Notes: a model not told the origin generated them from the sequence alone. Positions 1 through 9,253 are shown, numbered from the stretch's first letter. The stretch is DNA of 64,000 nucleotides from Brevundimonas intermedia (GCF_027922165.1 NZ_BSFD01000009.1:1-64000); one strand, 5' to 3'. Made by a program: numbers and translations.

Positions 1-101
1 AGCAGGGCTTCATCGACGCCGCCAAGCTCGAAGAACTCGCCACCAAGCTGGGGAAGGGCACCTATGGGGCCTATCTGAGGCGCGTACTCGCACAGGCCTA
101 A
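1..101 (+). CDS. rfbA: Glucose-1-phosphate thymidylyltransferase, C-terminal end (partial)
   Basis: Only the last 32 codons are in the window; the reading frame is open from base 3 to a TAA at 99-101. The tail reads QGFIDAAKLEELATKLGKGT and then YGAYLRRVLAQA, which matches the usual end of RmlA/RfbA (an 'isaeqL..LA..l.ksgYG.YL' pattern). RmlA makes dTDP-glucose from glucose 1-phosphate and dTTP, the first step to dTDP-L-rhamnose. The position next to a polysaccharide locus and the RgpF-type gene at 4201-6939 fit this. The call depends on a short tail. Confidence 0.7.
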   Translation, partial: QGFIDAAKLEELATKLGKGTYGAYLRRVLAQA

Positions 102-218
102 ATCCTGAGGTCGTCATTCCGATTGACTTTATCAAAGAAACTTCGCGCAACGCCAATTTACAAGGATAAATCAACCCCAACGTCGTTTACAGATGTTGGC
201 CTAGTTCCGAACTGAAAT

Positions 219-851
219 TCAGAATCGGGTGACCCCTAGGTCCTGCGGATTAACGAGATGGGCATGCCGCAGATACTGTGCGAGGATATGCATCAGGCTC
301 TGATGTATATCTTCAACGATCCCATAGTTTCCTGAAGCCACATGAAGCGAAACGTCGGCCATTTTCGACGCAGTCCCGCCGGCGAACCCGGTCATGGCAA
401 CAACTTTCAAACCATGCTGATGGGCCGCCTCAATAGCGCGGACTATGTTCGGAGACTGCCCTGAAGAGCTTGTGGCGATCAATAAGTCGCCCGGTCGCCC
501 AAGGGACGTTACTTGATAGGCGAAGATATCATCGAACGAAATGTCGTTGGCGATCGCCGTGATTAGCTCTGGCGAAGACGACAATGATTTAACCCTGGTG
601 CGGATATTTGTACCGGTGCGTATACCTTTCAGGTAGTCGCAGAGCAGGTGGTTGGAAATCGCCGCCGAACCGCCATTTCCACAAGAAAGTATCGTTGCGT
701 CGGTCTTTATGACATCGAGGAGCAAGCGGGCAGCTGCGTCAATGGCCTCGGGTGCAATGCTACGCCGGGCTAATTGCAGTTCAGCGAAATAGGCTTCGCT
801 ATACGCGCTTGCACTATCGAAGCTGCGAGTTGGAAAAATCTTAATGCTCAT
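219..851 (-). CDS. gmhA: D-sedoheptulose 7-phosphate isomerase
   Basis: This 210-residue SIS-domain protein should convert sedoheptulose 7-phosphate to D-glycero-D-manno-heptose 7-phosphate in the cytoplasm. Visible motifs are the phosphate-binding GNGGSA at residues 58-63, the TSSSGQSPN loop at 127-135 (TSGNSxN in many relatives) and the catalytic E180/D181-x-HQ at 183-184. It has about 15 more residues than typical GmhA, mostly at the N-terminus. Its start overlaps the end of the heptose kinase gene by four bases (ATGA), so the two are probably translationally coupled. It is the last gene of a minus-strand string. The two downstream heptose enzymes are next door, so the function is well supported. 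Confidence 0.9.
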   Translation of the reverse strand: MSIKIFPTRSFDSASAYSEAYFAELQLARRSIAPEAIDAAARLLLDVIKTDATILSCGNGGSAAISNHLLCDYLKGIRTGTNIRTRVKSLSSSPELITAIANDISFDDIFAYQVTSLGRPGDLLIATSSSGQSPNIVRAIEAAHQHGLKVVAMTGFAGGTASKMADVSLHVASGNYGIVEDIHQSLMHILAQYLRHAHLVNPQDLGVTRF

Positions 852-1840
852 CGGTCAGTGCACGGATCGGAAAAGATGATACGCGTGCCAAGTGGATCAA
901 ACCGGAAGGGCACATGCTTGAGGCCGACGGCCCGCTTCACAGGCTCATGGCAGTCAAGCGGCGCATGCACAAGAAGAAAGCCGCCAGCCCCTGCTCCAAG
1001 AAGCTTCCCCCCAGTGGCCCCAGCTGACAGGGCTGCGGCGTACCAGTTGTCAATCTGACTGCTACTAATCCCGCTAACCAGTTCGCGCTTAAGGAGCCAG
1101 TTCTCATGCAAAGTGGTGCCGAAATCTGAGATTCGACCGGCTTCAAGATCCGACTGCATGCGATAGACCAAGTCCATCATTCGCAGCAGACGCCTCTCGA
1201 CAGCAGGGTCGCTCTCCATGGCCATGTTCTGCGCAGCAAGCAATTGTGAGGCGCTGCGGGTGGTACCGGTATAGAACATCATCAACTCGGACTGCAAACG
1301 CACCTGATTCTCTGGGAGAATCAGAATCGGCTGCACATCCACGGTGTCATCGGGCCGGAATTCAATAACATTAATTCCGCCAAAGGCAGAGGCGTATTGG
1401 TCCTGCTTGCCGATAGGCTCCCCACACCGCTCAATCTCGACCTCACAGGCCCAAGCGGCTAGGTCGCCGGCCGTCGCGCTCTCGCCCAGATAAGCCTTCA
1501 TGGTGTTCAGAAGCCCAACGGTAAACGCGCTTGAGGATCCCAACCCCGTGCCTCTCGAAGGGATGTCGGCAGTCGTAGTCACCTCAACGCCGCCCTTCAC
1601 CTGAAGCATCTCAAGGGAGTGGCGGAAGAGGCGGTGCTGGATCTCAGCCAAGCTCGTGACTTCTTCGGTCTGGGAGTAGGCGAGGCGAATGCCGCCATCA
1701 AACTTCGGGTTTACGCTGATGTATACATATTTGTCGATTGTGCAGCTCAGAACAGCTCCGCCGTGGCGGCGGTAGAAGGCAGGAAGATCGCTCCCTCCGC
1801 CTACGAAGCTCATTCTCAAAGGCGTTCGGCTGATAATCAA
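848..1840 (-). CDS. hddA: D-glycero-D-manno-heptose 7-phosphate kinase
   Basis: A 330-residue GHMP-family kinase that should phosphorylate heptose 7-phosphate at C1 to the 1,7-bisphosphate. It begins with the IISRTPLRMSFVGGGSDLP signature typical of HddA-type kinases, has the ATP-binding GLGSSSA at residues 99-105, and near the C-terminus the GGKLLGAGAGGFLL motif of GHMP kinases. It overlaps gmhA by four bases at its 3' end and the fused nucleotidyltransferase/phosphatase gene by four bases at its 5' end. HddA, unlike HldE, leads to the GDP-alpha-heptose branch used in capsules, S-layer glycans and some LPS. A related fucokinase-like role is the main alternative but is unlikely in this context. 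Confidence 0.88.
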   Translation of the reverse strand: MIISRTPLRMSFVGGGSDLPAFYRRHGGAVLSCTIDKYVYISVNPKFDGGIRLAYSQTEEVTSLAEIQHRLFRHSLEMLQVKGGVEVTTTADIPSRGTGLGSSSAFTVGLLNTMKAYLGESATAGDLAAWACEVEIERCGEPIGKQDQYASAFGGINVIEFRPDDTVDVQPILILPENQVRLQSELMMFYTGTTRSASQLLAAQNMAMESDPAVERRLLRMMDLVYRMQSDLEAGRISDFGTTLHENWLLKRELVSGISSSQIDNWYAAALSAGATGGKLLGAGAGGFLLVHAPLDCHEPVKRAVGLKHVPFRFDPLGTRIIFSDPCTDR

Positions 1841-3186
1841 TAAACCGCTTCCTGACTCTGGCCCACACGCGACTCGAGCGGTCCAGTGGCAATCAAGGAA
1901 ACAGCTTCAGCAAGGTCAGCGACGACGTAGTCAGGATGGCAGGGGTATTTTCCGTCCGCCCCTCCCTCCCCGGTCTGCACTAAGATCGACCTCAGGCCAG
2001 AGCGCCGCGCTGCCTCAATGTCCGCTGTGCTGTCACCAATGAACCAAGACTTCTTCAGGTCAACGTTGAGGATCTCCCTCGCCTGTTCGATGAGTGCAAT
2101 CCCGGGCTTGCGGCACTCACATTTCCGCTTGAGAGTGGGGACTTCGCCGACAAATCCCGCGTCCGGGTGGTGCGGACAGTACTGAATGAGATCGACGAAG
2201 GCCCCGTGATGGCCAAGAAGGGTCTGAAGGCGGCGGTGTATTCGCCCCATACCCGCTTCATCGCACTCCCCACGGGCGATCACGGGCTGATTCGTCGTCA
2301 CGATGACTCGAAACTCGAGAGCGTTTAGTCTGGCCACAGCCGCGCCTGCGCCATCGATCAGACAAAGCTGGTCAGGATCGCTGATATAGCCGTTCAACTC
2401 ATTGAGTGTGCCATCGCGATCGACGAAGACGGCGTGCTGCGGCATGCTACGTCGCGCCCGCGCTACCCTGCCGCTCTTCAAATGAGCTTCCGCGAGCTCA
2501 AGACGGGATGGCGTGCCGATATCTTTAATATATTCAAAGCTCCTGTAGCCAAAAAGACGAGCGCCTGCCGCGAGCAAAGCCGGGAGGTGATCCTTGGCCA
2601 GATCCTGTGGTCGCCCGGTTTCAAGCAACCGCCCCAACCCTTTCCGTCTACATACATAGAACGCGGCGTTTACGAGGTTGTCGTAATCGACCCCGTCTGC
2701 ATGGGGGTAGCCATGCATGGCGACGACGCGATCCGCGTCATCCAATTCAATCAAGTCGGAGTCGGCTGGATGATCGTTTGGATGGACCAGAAGGGTGACG
2801 TCCGCCAAATGAACGCGGTGGTGCTCCAGCATCGCCGCTACGTCGATATCAAAGAGCGTATCACCGTAGACCAGAAGAAACTCGTCATCCAGATCGTCGA
2901 TAGCGGCGAATAGCGCTCCGGCTGTACCCAACGGCGTGTCGCCGTCGTCGCGAAGGGCCACACGTAAAGGTACGTTCGCGGTAGCGGTCGCAACGAATTC
3001 GTCAATATCTTTCGCTCGGTGGTTCACCAAAAGCAAGACATCTTCGATTCCCTGGTCAGCGAGCGCACGCAGTTGTCGCCCGAGCAAAGGTTCGCCGCAG
3101 ACCTCCACCAAGGGCTTCGGTCGTCCATCAAGTCGAACGGCCAATCGCGTTCCCTTGCCGCCGGCCAAGATGACCGCCTGCTTCAA
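1837..3186 (-). CDS. Fused heptose-1-phosphate guanylyltransferase and heptose bisphosphate phosphatase (HddC-GmhB)
   Basis: A 449-residue two-domain protein. Residues 1-240 are a sugar-phosphate nucleotidyltransferase with LAGGKGTRL at 7-15, a GD metal site at 108-109 and EYIKDIGTP at 219-227, as in HddC. Residues 248-440 are a HAD phosphatase of the GmhB type: DRD at 256-258, TTNQ at 297-300, a probable zinc knuckle (C337, H339, C356, C358) and GDSTADI at 384-390. Together they would take D-glycero-D-manno-heptose 1,7-bisphosphate to the 1-phosphate and then to GDP-heptose. These are separate genes in well-studied GDP-heptose clusters. Four-base ATGA overlaps join it to hddA and to the upstream epimerase gene. 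No internal stop or frameshift is seen. Confidence 0.87.
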   Translation of the reverse strand: MKQAVILAGGKGTRLAVRLDGRPKPLVEVCGEPLLGRQLRALADQGIEDVLLLVNHRAKDIDEFVATATANVPLRVALRDDGDTPLGTAGALFAAIDDLDDEFLLVYGDTLFDIDVAAMLEHHRVHLADVTLLVHPNDHPADSDLIELDDADRVVAMHGYPHADGVDYDNLVNAAFYVCRRKGLGRLLETGRPQDLAKDHLPALLAAGARLFGYRSFEYIKDIGTPSRLELAEAHLKSGRVARARRSMPQHAVFVDRDGTLNELNGYISDPDQLCLIDGAGAAVARLNALEFRVIVTTNQPVIARGECDEAGMGRIHRRLQTLLGHHGAFVDLIQYCPHHPDAGFVGEVPTLKRKCECRKPGIALIEQAREILNVDLKKSWFIGDSTADIEAARRSGLRSILVQTGEGGADGKYPCHPDYVVADLAEAVSLIATGPLESRVGQSQEAVY

Positions 3187-4142
3187 CGACGCGCCTCCTG
3201 CACGGCGATATCCAGCACCGCTTGCTGGACTGCTTCAATCGAGGTCCGAGAACTGGACCATCCAGTCGCAGCTAGACGCGAAATATCGTAATTTACGCGA
3301 GCAACGTCGCCAACCCAACCCTTACTACCCAATCCATACCGGATTTCAGCATCCGGTGAAACGTGATCGCGCACGGCCTCAGCGATAAGGCGCACCGATG
3401 CGCCCTGATCCGCAGGGCCGATATTAAACACCACATACTTTCCCGACTGACCGGTGATGTGCAACATGGCGTTAACTAGGTCCTTCACGTGAATATAGGG
3501 CTTGCACTGAGCCCCATCGCCAAGAACGTCCAGAACTCCCGGTGTCCGGTTCAGCTTGCGTACAAAGTCTAGGATGACCCCATGAGTGGCTGGGATGCCC
3601 ACCACATTCGGAAATCGAAATATATCGGCCCGCTGTAACCAAGACTCGACCGCCGCGCGTATTTGCGCTTCAGACGCCAGCTTCATCGCTCCATAGTTCG
3701 AGACTGGCTCCCAAGGCCCTGTGGTCTCCGTAAGACTGGCACCTGCGTGATCGCCGTAGATAGCTGAACTAGAAGCGAAACGAAGAGAAGGAACGCGGAA
3801 CTCCCGCATGAATTTCAGCACGCCGAACGTTGTTAGAAAGGTCCGATGCAGATCCACCGAGGGATCCTCAACGCCGGCAGGAATGTCCGAGTTGGCGGCG
3901 AGATGCCAGACCTCGCTTACCACAATCCCGGCATCCATCACAGCGCGCCCTAGGGCTTCCGCGTCAGCGCAATCGACCTGGCGAAAAAGCAATCTTCCGT
4001 CGTCGGGAACATCAGGTAGCGCATCGCGCCGCCCCAGAGACAAATCGTCGATCACCAGCACCTTGAAGCCACGTTCAAGAAGGACGCGTGCCAAATTTGT
4101 GCCGATGAACCCAGCACCTCCGGTGATCAGTGAAAAAGTCAT
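3183..4142 (-). CDS. NAD-dependent epimerase/dehydratase (SDR), possibly acting on GDP-heptose
   Basis: A 319-residue extended short-chain dehydrogenase/reductase. It has the Rossmann GGAGFIG at residues 8-14, SSSAIYG at 124-130 and catalytic Y150-x-x-x-K154, so it should bind NAD(P) and oxidise, epimerise or dehydrate a nucleotide sugar. It starts the four-gene heptose unit (overlap ATGA with the fused HddC-GmhB gene), which suggests a GDP-heptose substrate such as a 4-keto, 6-deoxy or C-epimer product. The substrate cannot be read from the sequence; UDP-sugar 4-epimerases have the same fold and motifs. Confidence 0.75.
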   Translation of the reverse strand: MTFSLITGGAGFIGTNLARVLLERGFKVLVIDDLSLGRRDALPDVPDDGRLLFRQVDCADAEALGRAVMDAGIVVSEVWHLAANSDIPAGVEDPSVDLHRTFLTTFGVLKFMREFRVPSLRFASSSAIYGDHAGASLTETTGPWEPVSNYGAMKLASEAQIRAAVESWLQRADIFRFPNVVGIPATHGVILDFVRKLNRTPGVLDVLGDGAQCKPYIHVKDLVNAMLHITGQSGKYVVFNIGPADQGASVRLIAEAVRDHVSPDAEIRYGLGSKGWVGDVARVNYDISRLAATGWSSSRTSIEAVQQAVLDIAVQEARR

Positions 4143-4200
4143 ACCACGCCCAACCCGACCGGTGCGGGCTCCACATTCAATGGCTCAAAGCCGCATTGGC

Positions 4201-6939
4201 CTATTTTTGGTTTCGCATAGCATGTTCCAGGGGCGACAACGGATTATCGTAGCCCAAGTCCGCGTGACGACGATAGCCCCTAGAATCAAACCCTTCGTTG
4301 GGATTGCGATCTTCGCGGTGACCATACTCTAGATAGTGCTTCAACGGCTCGACACCAGCTTTCGCCACATCACCGTAAGCCGCAATATAGAAAGCCGGAT
4401 CGAAATGTGGATGGGGACGTAAGCCCATTTTCCAACCATAGGACATGTAGTGGAGCAACGGCGACGCCGTTGTTTCCAACCAAGAGGCCTGCCCGCGATA
4501 GAAGTTCGGGTCGAACAGCAAATGAGGCTGTCCACCCCGAGCGCCATGCGCCAAGAAGTGCTTTAAGGCATCGCCATACAGCTCCGATTCATACTGCTCG
4601 CAGTAGAAAACGTCATCAAAAATCGGATGGCTGCGCCGCTTCGAATCCCCGCCGCGCAGCAGATACATAGCCATTGGCGTGTCGCCGTCTGCCAACTCCG
4701 GAGTGAGCCGTTCAGCGTACTGCAGGTCGATAAGGGGGTGCGGATTCCGGCGCTCAGCCCAACCATACTGCACGAAATGCACCAAAGGATTCTTCCCCGA
4801 ATCCGCGACATCGGAATTCTGAACCAGGTAGTATGAGCTGTCGAATAGCCACGTCAGTTCTTTTCCGCCAAGGAAACCGCCCGAAGCATACTCGGCCAAA
4901 GCATTTTCTTCAGGAACTTCACTAACCGAAATCGCACCTTTATTGCATAGCGCATTGAAATAATCGCCTAAGACTTGGATATCCGATCGCGTCGATCTAA
5001 CGCCTGACTTCTTACCCAAGCTCCAGATTGACGACGAGCGTTTCTCCAGGGCGCGAAGAGTTTCGCTATTTCGCTCCGCCTGACGCGCCATGAGCATCTT
5101 CTGTTTTTTGAGTGTATTCTGCAGGTCCTCGATCGCCTGATGAAGCTCTGCACCCAACGCCCGACCAGAATGACGCGCTTCACCCAAAAAGTAATTTTGC
5201 AGGGCCGGCTGTACGCGCTGCAGTAGCTCAACCTGATGGCGTAAATCACCGGTTGGAAGGTAGCCAGTAATTCGATCAAGCTTGTATTCAAGCAGCGTAT
5301 GACTCACCGAAGCGCTTTGCGAGTCTAAGACGCAGTAGGTGACGTAGCCCGCGTCCGCAGCGACGTTCACCCAAAGGCGCTCAAGTGCGTGCGCTAGGGC
5401 GCCGTCAGTCGGATGGGGCTCCTTCTCGAAGTCATCATAGTCCCAGCCCGCTTCAAGCATCTTCTTCACCGCCACGGGACGGAACCAAAACATCCCGCCG
5501 TAGACAGCGATAGGTGAAAATTGGTCCAAACGAAGCGCGACCCCCATGCGGGTTGCCGCCTCGATAGCTCGCTGGCGGTTGACAAACCAAGCGTGTCCCG
5601 GCGTTGGGTAGCCAAAATGGTACATCGCGGGAGCAACGATTCCGAGCCGGGGATTGCTTTCAAAGAGATCCAGAAGGTTCGCTACGAAACCTTCGCTTCC
5701 GACCGTGTTGTGCAGCATATGCCGTTTGAATCGCGCGCCCTTTTGCGGATCTACCTGTGGAGATTTCTTCGTATGCAGGCGACAGATCAGATCATAGTCC
5801 CCATTGTTCAGCAAATCTTCGCACGTTACGAGTAGAGCAGCCATGTCGCGCCCACACAATACTTCGACCACACGCACAATAGTCTTTTCTATTTTGGGGT
5901 GTCCCGCAACGGCGGCCTCGATACGAGACTTGCGCGCCGCATCCGTTGTGGTGCAAATGAAGTCAAATTTCCCGGGAATGTTAGACGCATACTCCAACAG
6001 TTCCGGGACAAGTTCGTCATAGTGGGCGTGTGCGAAGACGGCGATGCGCCCGACGTCGGGCCTCTTGCGTGTCTTCTTTAGCCGCACGTCGGGCAGGACG
6101 CGTAGAAGTGAAGCGTTGGTGTACAGGGTACGCGATGTGGTAGCGCGCGTTATATTCTGCCAAATCAATCCTAAATTGTAAGCTGATCGCTTCTCGACGA
6201 GATCGAGCGCGCGCGCCACATCCACAGCCTGTTCTTCTACAAAGATCGGATCGTGGAACAATGCGCGTCGCTTGAGGATGGGCGAGCGCCCTTCGATCGT
6301 GCGGTCGATTTCCATGAAAGCCGCGTAGGGTGCGCCGTAGTCTTCAGGCTTCACATATGAGGAAACCGCAAAACCGCGCTTCTGAAAATACCCAGTTACC
6401 TCTAGCTCATGCAGACGGATCGAATCTTCATAGCTGCGGATAACCGGAATATTGTCCCAGTAATTCTTAAAATATTTTGACTCAAGAATCGGCTTCCTAA
6501 AGCTGATGAAGTGCGAATTAAGATGGAAAGGAACGAACTCGCGTCCCATCGCGGGATCCCCAACCACCTCCTTGTGGGCTGTGATGCCCCACATGGCGCA
6601 CTTGGTCTTTTCCATAGTTCCGAACATTTCGGAGAATGGGAAAATTGGCCCGTAAAAGGTATGATTGAAGAGAATGACCTCCTCATAAGCCTTTAGCTGT
6701 TCGAACCCAATGTGATTGAGTCCGGCCCTGTAGGCACCCACGTCAAAACCGTCGTTACTACGAACTAGGATTTCGTCAACAATAGGCTCGACCTTGGCGC
6801 GCGATTCCTTGGTCAGCTGCCCGTTTACCACGAATACTATACGTTCGCAGTGCTCTCGCATCGAACGCAGCAGGACAACCATGTAATCATCTAGGATGCC
6901 TTGGCCGTCATAAAAGAACGAAATCGCCAGTCGTTTCAT
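4201..6939 (-). CDS. RgpF-family rhamnan synthesis protein with C-terminal polysaccharide-type repeats
   Basis: A 912-residue protein. Residues 1-250 (opening KRLAISFFYDGQGILDDYM) and about 290-570 match the rhamnan synthesis F family, seen in loci that build rhamnose-rich O-antigens and capsules. A charged, likely coiled-coil stretch follows at about 590-650. The last 230 residues hold four to five repeats of about 40 residues with the pattern 'F/D-x-x-Y/FY ... DV ... G-x-x-PL-x-HY-x-x-x-G ... R-P-x-x-x-FD', for example NPLVHFVQYGWAERRNPHP. Such repeats also occur in large glycosyltransferases. The protein may assemble or modify rhamnan; no classical GT motif proves catalysis. It lies 8 bases downstream of the epimerase gene at 6948-8009. 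Confidence 0.82.
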   Translation of the reverse strand: MKRLAISFFYDGQGILDDYMVVLLRSMREHCERIVFVVNGQLTKESRAKVEPIVDEILVRSNDGFDVGAYRAGLNHIGFEQLKAYEEVILFNHTFYGPIFPFSEMFGTMEKTKCAMWGITAHKEVVGDPAMGREFVPFHLNSHFISFRKPILESKYFKNYWDNIPVIRSYEDSIRLHELEVTGYFQKRGFAVSSYVKPEDYGAPYAAFMEIDRTIEGRSPILKRRALFHDPIFVEEQAVDVARALDLVEKRSAYNLGLIWQNITRATTSRTLYTNASLLRVLPDVRLKKTRKRPDVGRIAVFAHAHYDELVPELLEYASNIPGKFDFICTTTDAARKSRIEAAVAGHPKIEKTIVRVVEVLCGRDMAALLVTCEDLLNNGDYDLICRLHTKKSPQVDPQKGARFKRHMLHNTVGSEGFVANLLDLFESNPRLGIVAPAMYHFGYPTPGHAWFVNRQRAIEAATRMGVALRLDQFSPIAVYGGMFWFRPVAVKKMLEAGWDYDDFEKEPHPTDGALAHALERLWVNVAADAGYVTYCVLDSQSASVSHTLLEYKLDRITGYLPTGDLRHQVELLQRVQPALQNYFLGEARHSGRALGAELHQAIEDLQNTLKKQKMLMARQAERNSETLRALEKRSSSIWSLGKKSGVRSTRSDIQVLGDYFNALCNKGAISVSEVPEENALAEYASGGFLGGKELTWLFDSSYYLVQNSDVADSGKNPLVHFVQYGWAERRNPHPLIDLQYAERLTPELADGDTPMAMYLLRGGDSKRRSHPIFDDVFYCEQYESELYGDALKHFLAHGARGGQPHLLFDPNFYRGQASWLETTASPLLHYMSYGWKMGLRPHPHFDPAFYIAAYGDVAKAGVEPLKHYLEYGHREDRNPNEGFDSRGYRRHADLGYDNPLSPLEHAMRNQK

Positions 6940-6947
6940 CGGTCAGA

Positions 6948-8009
6948 TCACTTAGTCAGAAGCTGAGAATCGATCCAGTCGCACAGCGACCGCAAGCCGG
7001 CGTCCAGGGACCAGCGCGGCGTCCAGTCGAGCGCCGCTTCGGTGCTGGCGATCACGCAGGTCGCACTGCGGACGTCGCCATTGCGGTATTGCCCCGACAC
7101 ATGGGGTTCCGGTGCGTCATAAATACGGGAGATGTTGGTTGCGAGATCGCGGATAGTGGTCACCCGACCAGTGCCGACATCGTATACTAGGCGCTGCGGC
7201 AGAGGTCGGGTAGCCGCCCGTGTCAGAGCATCGGCCACATCCTCAATATAGACGAAGTCACGTCCAATATTGCCATCCTCATACAGTGGAATGCTCTTGC
7301 CTTCCTTCGCCCAGCGGATGAACAGCGGTACGATCCCAGTGTAGGCATTGGTCAGAGACTGGCCAGGTCCGTAGACGTTCTGAAGACGTAGGAACACCAG
7401 TTCAATGCCAAAGGAATGCGCCCACGCTGAAAGAATCTGCTCTTGCGCCAGTTTAGTCGCGCCGTAGACGCTGGTCGGACTGGGCATTGTCGTCGCCGCG
7501 TCCGATGGCAGGGAACGAGCGCCAGGGAAATCCCACTGACCAGCCGCGAGTTGGGCGTCGGACCTCTGCCCGGGATAAAGAACCTTTCCCTGATCGGCCG
7601 CCCAACTACCCTCACCATAAACGGCGCGACTGGAGCTCAGCACGATCCTTCGCGGCCTCAAACCGGCGCTCGCGAAGGCGTCAAGCATGCGGGTAGTGCC
7701 GACAACATTGACCTCCGCATGGCGGCTAGCCTCGGTAAGGGACTGCCCCGTACCGGTTTCGGCCGCTAGGTGGATAACGGTGTCGATCTCGATCTTCTCT
7801 TGGAAGAAGTCGCGCCAAGCCTCAGGGTCGCACACATCACCTTTGATCAGCTCCACACGCACATCCAAAGCGGCAGGGCGGACTCGATTAGCGTGAACCT
7901 GGGGGTGCAAATTGTCGAAAGCAATGACCCGATCAAACTCAGAAGCGAGCGCCTCTGACATGGCGCACCCTATGAACCCCGCGCCTCCGGTAACCAGGCA
8001 AGTTTTCAT
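6948..8009 (-). CDS. NAD-dependent sugar epimerase (SDR), like dTDP-L-rhamnose 4-epimerases
   Basis: A 353-residue extended SDR. The start MKTCLVTGGAGFIG at 8009 is preferred because the Rossmann strand must lie at the N-terminus; a 20-residue upstream extension carries no family signal. Motifs are GGAGFIG at 8-14, SSSRAVYG at 125-132 and Y182-x-x-x-K186. The insertion between the serine and tyrosine is long (about 50 residues), a layout I associate with dTDP-rhamnose 4-epimerase/WbiB-like enzymes. This would fit the rhamnose genes on either side, but the substrate is an inference. A 126-base gap separates it from the upstream FAD gene. Confidence 0.75.
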   Translation of the reverse strand: MKTCLVTGGAGFIGCAMSEALASEFDRVIAFDNLHPQVHANRVRPAALDVRVELIKGDVCDPEAWRDFFQEKIEIDTVIHLAAETGTGQSLTEASRHAEVNVVGTTRMLDAFASAGLRPRRIVLSSSRAVYGEGSWAADQGKVLYPGQRSDAQLAAGQWDFPGARSLPSDAATTMPSPTSVYGATKLAQEQILSAWAHSFGIELVFLRLQNVYGPGQSLTNAYTGIVPLFIRWAKEGKSIPLYEDGNIGRDFVYIEDVADALTRAATRPLPQRLVYDVGTGRVTTIRDLATNISRIYDAPEPHVSGQYRNGDVRSATCVIASTEAALDWTPRWSLDAGLRSLCDWIDSQLLTK

Positions 8010-8135
8010 GGTCAAGATCCTCAGCCATTCCGATAACGGCCGTCGACAGGCCGATGAATAATAAATCAAGTCAAAGGGTTACCCTCCGACACTATACAAA
8101 ATACTATTCGGGTGCCGACCGACGAAGAAAGAAAA

Positions 8136-9245
8136 CTACCATCCGGCCCGGCGCGCCACATATTCTGCGATTGCGAGAGACGAAGTCAGACCTGGTGACT
8201 CGATTCCCTGCAACAAAGTTAGCCCTTTAATCCCCAAATCATCCGCAGTTTCGACGCAAAAGTCTGCATCAGGCCCCGCTGGCCCGACCAGTTTCGGCCG
8301 AATCCCGGTGTAATCTGGCGTTAGGTCCTCTACAGCGATATCAGGGTACCAGCGACTGATAGACTGATAGAAAGACAGTTGGCGCCCTGGACTGAAGGAA
8401 TAGTCGATATCATCGACCCATTCCACGTCCGGGCCGAAACGCGCCTGGCCGCCGAGATCAATCGTGGCATGTGTGCCCAGGCCGCCAGGAACGGGCACGG
8501 GGTATACGAGATGTTTGAAAGGCGAGCGTTTTCGCAACCGGAAATAGTGGCCCTTTGCGTATCGCAGTGCACGAGTGGCTCCCGGGGCCACGCCTTCGAG
8601 TGATTGTCCGACTTTCTCACCGTTTAGGCCGGCTGCAACAACGAGCTGATCGACCATCACTGAAGCTGGATGTTCACCGCCGACGAACAGTTCAAAGCCG
8701 CCATTCGGCAGAGTTCTGCCGCGCTCAAACTTCGCGTTAAAAGCAAAAATGCCGCCATTCGCCTCCACGTCGCCCTGGAGAGAGAGCATGAAGGCGTGAC
8801 TGTCCAAAATGCCGGTGGACGGAGAAAGCAAGCCAGCTACGGCCTTCACAGCCGGCTCCATCAGCCGGACCTCCGCGCCACTCAGCATCCGAAGATTGGT
8901 GATGCCGTTACCCCTCGCCTTCGTATAAAGAGCGTCAAGGGTGCTTATCTCGGCGGGCTCCACTGCAATAATTACCTTGCCGCAACGCTGGTGCGGAAGT
9001 CGGCGAGTCGATAAGTACTCGTAAAGTAGATCGCTGCCACGCACGCAAAAACGAGCCTTTAGGCTGCCCTGCGGATAGTAAATCCCAGCGTGTATAACTT
9101 CACTGTTCCGGGAGCTGGTTTCCTGACCTATACCTTTGTTTCGCTCGATCACCAAGACTGAGCGGCCGGCTTCGGCGGCCGCGCGCGCGACTGCCAAGCC
9201 CACGACACCTGCGCCAATGACCGCAACGTCAAAGTCAGCCGACAT
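8136..9245 (-). CDS. FAD-dependent oxidoreductase of the L-2-hydroxyglutarate dehydrogenase family
   Basis: A 369-residue flavoprotein of the DAO/L2HGDH type. The dinucleotide fold GAGVVG is at residues 11-16 with E34 to bind the ribose, and residues 44-57 contain the family hallmark SSRNSEVIHAGIYY. The C-terminus (GIESPGLTSSLAIAEYVA) is also typical. Characterised relatives oxidise L-2-hydroxyglutarate to 2-oxoglutarate at the membrane. Here it sits inside a nucleotide-sugar operon, 8 bases after the upstream SDR gene, so it may instead oxidise a sugar intermediate, or be a housekeeping gene caught in the locus. Confidence 0.8.
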   Translation of the reverse strand: MSADFDVAVIGAGVVGLAVARAAAEAGRSVLVIERNKGIGQETSSRNSEVIHAGIYYPQGSLKARFCVRGSDLLYEYLSTRRLPHQRCGKVIIAVEPAEISTLDALYTKARGNGITNLRMLSGAEVRLMEPAVKAVAGLLSPSTGILDSHAFMLSLQGDVEANGGIFAFNAKFERGRTLPNGGFELFVGGEHPASVMVDQLVVAAGLNGEKVGQSLEGVAPGATRALRYAKGHYFRLRKRSPFKHLVYPVPVPGGLGTHATIDLGGQARFGPDVEWVDDIDYSFSPGRQLSFYQSISRWYPDIAVEDLTPDYTGIRPKLVGPAGPDADFCVETADDLGIKGLTLLQGIESPGLTSSLAIAEYVARRAGW

Positions 9246-9253
9246 GCTGCAAT

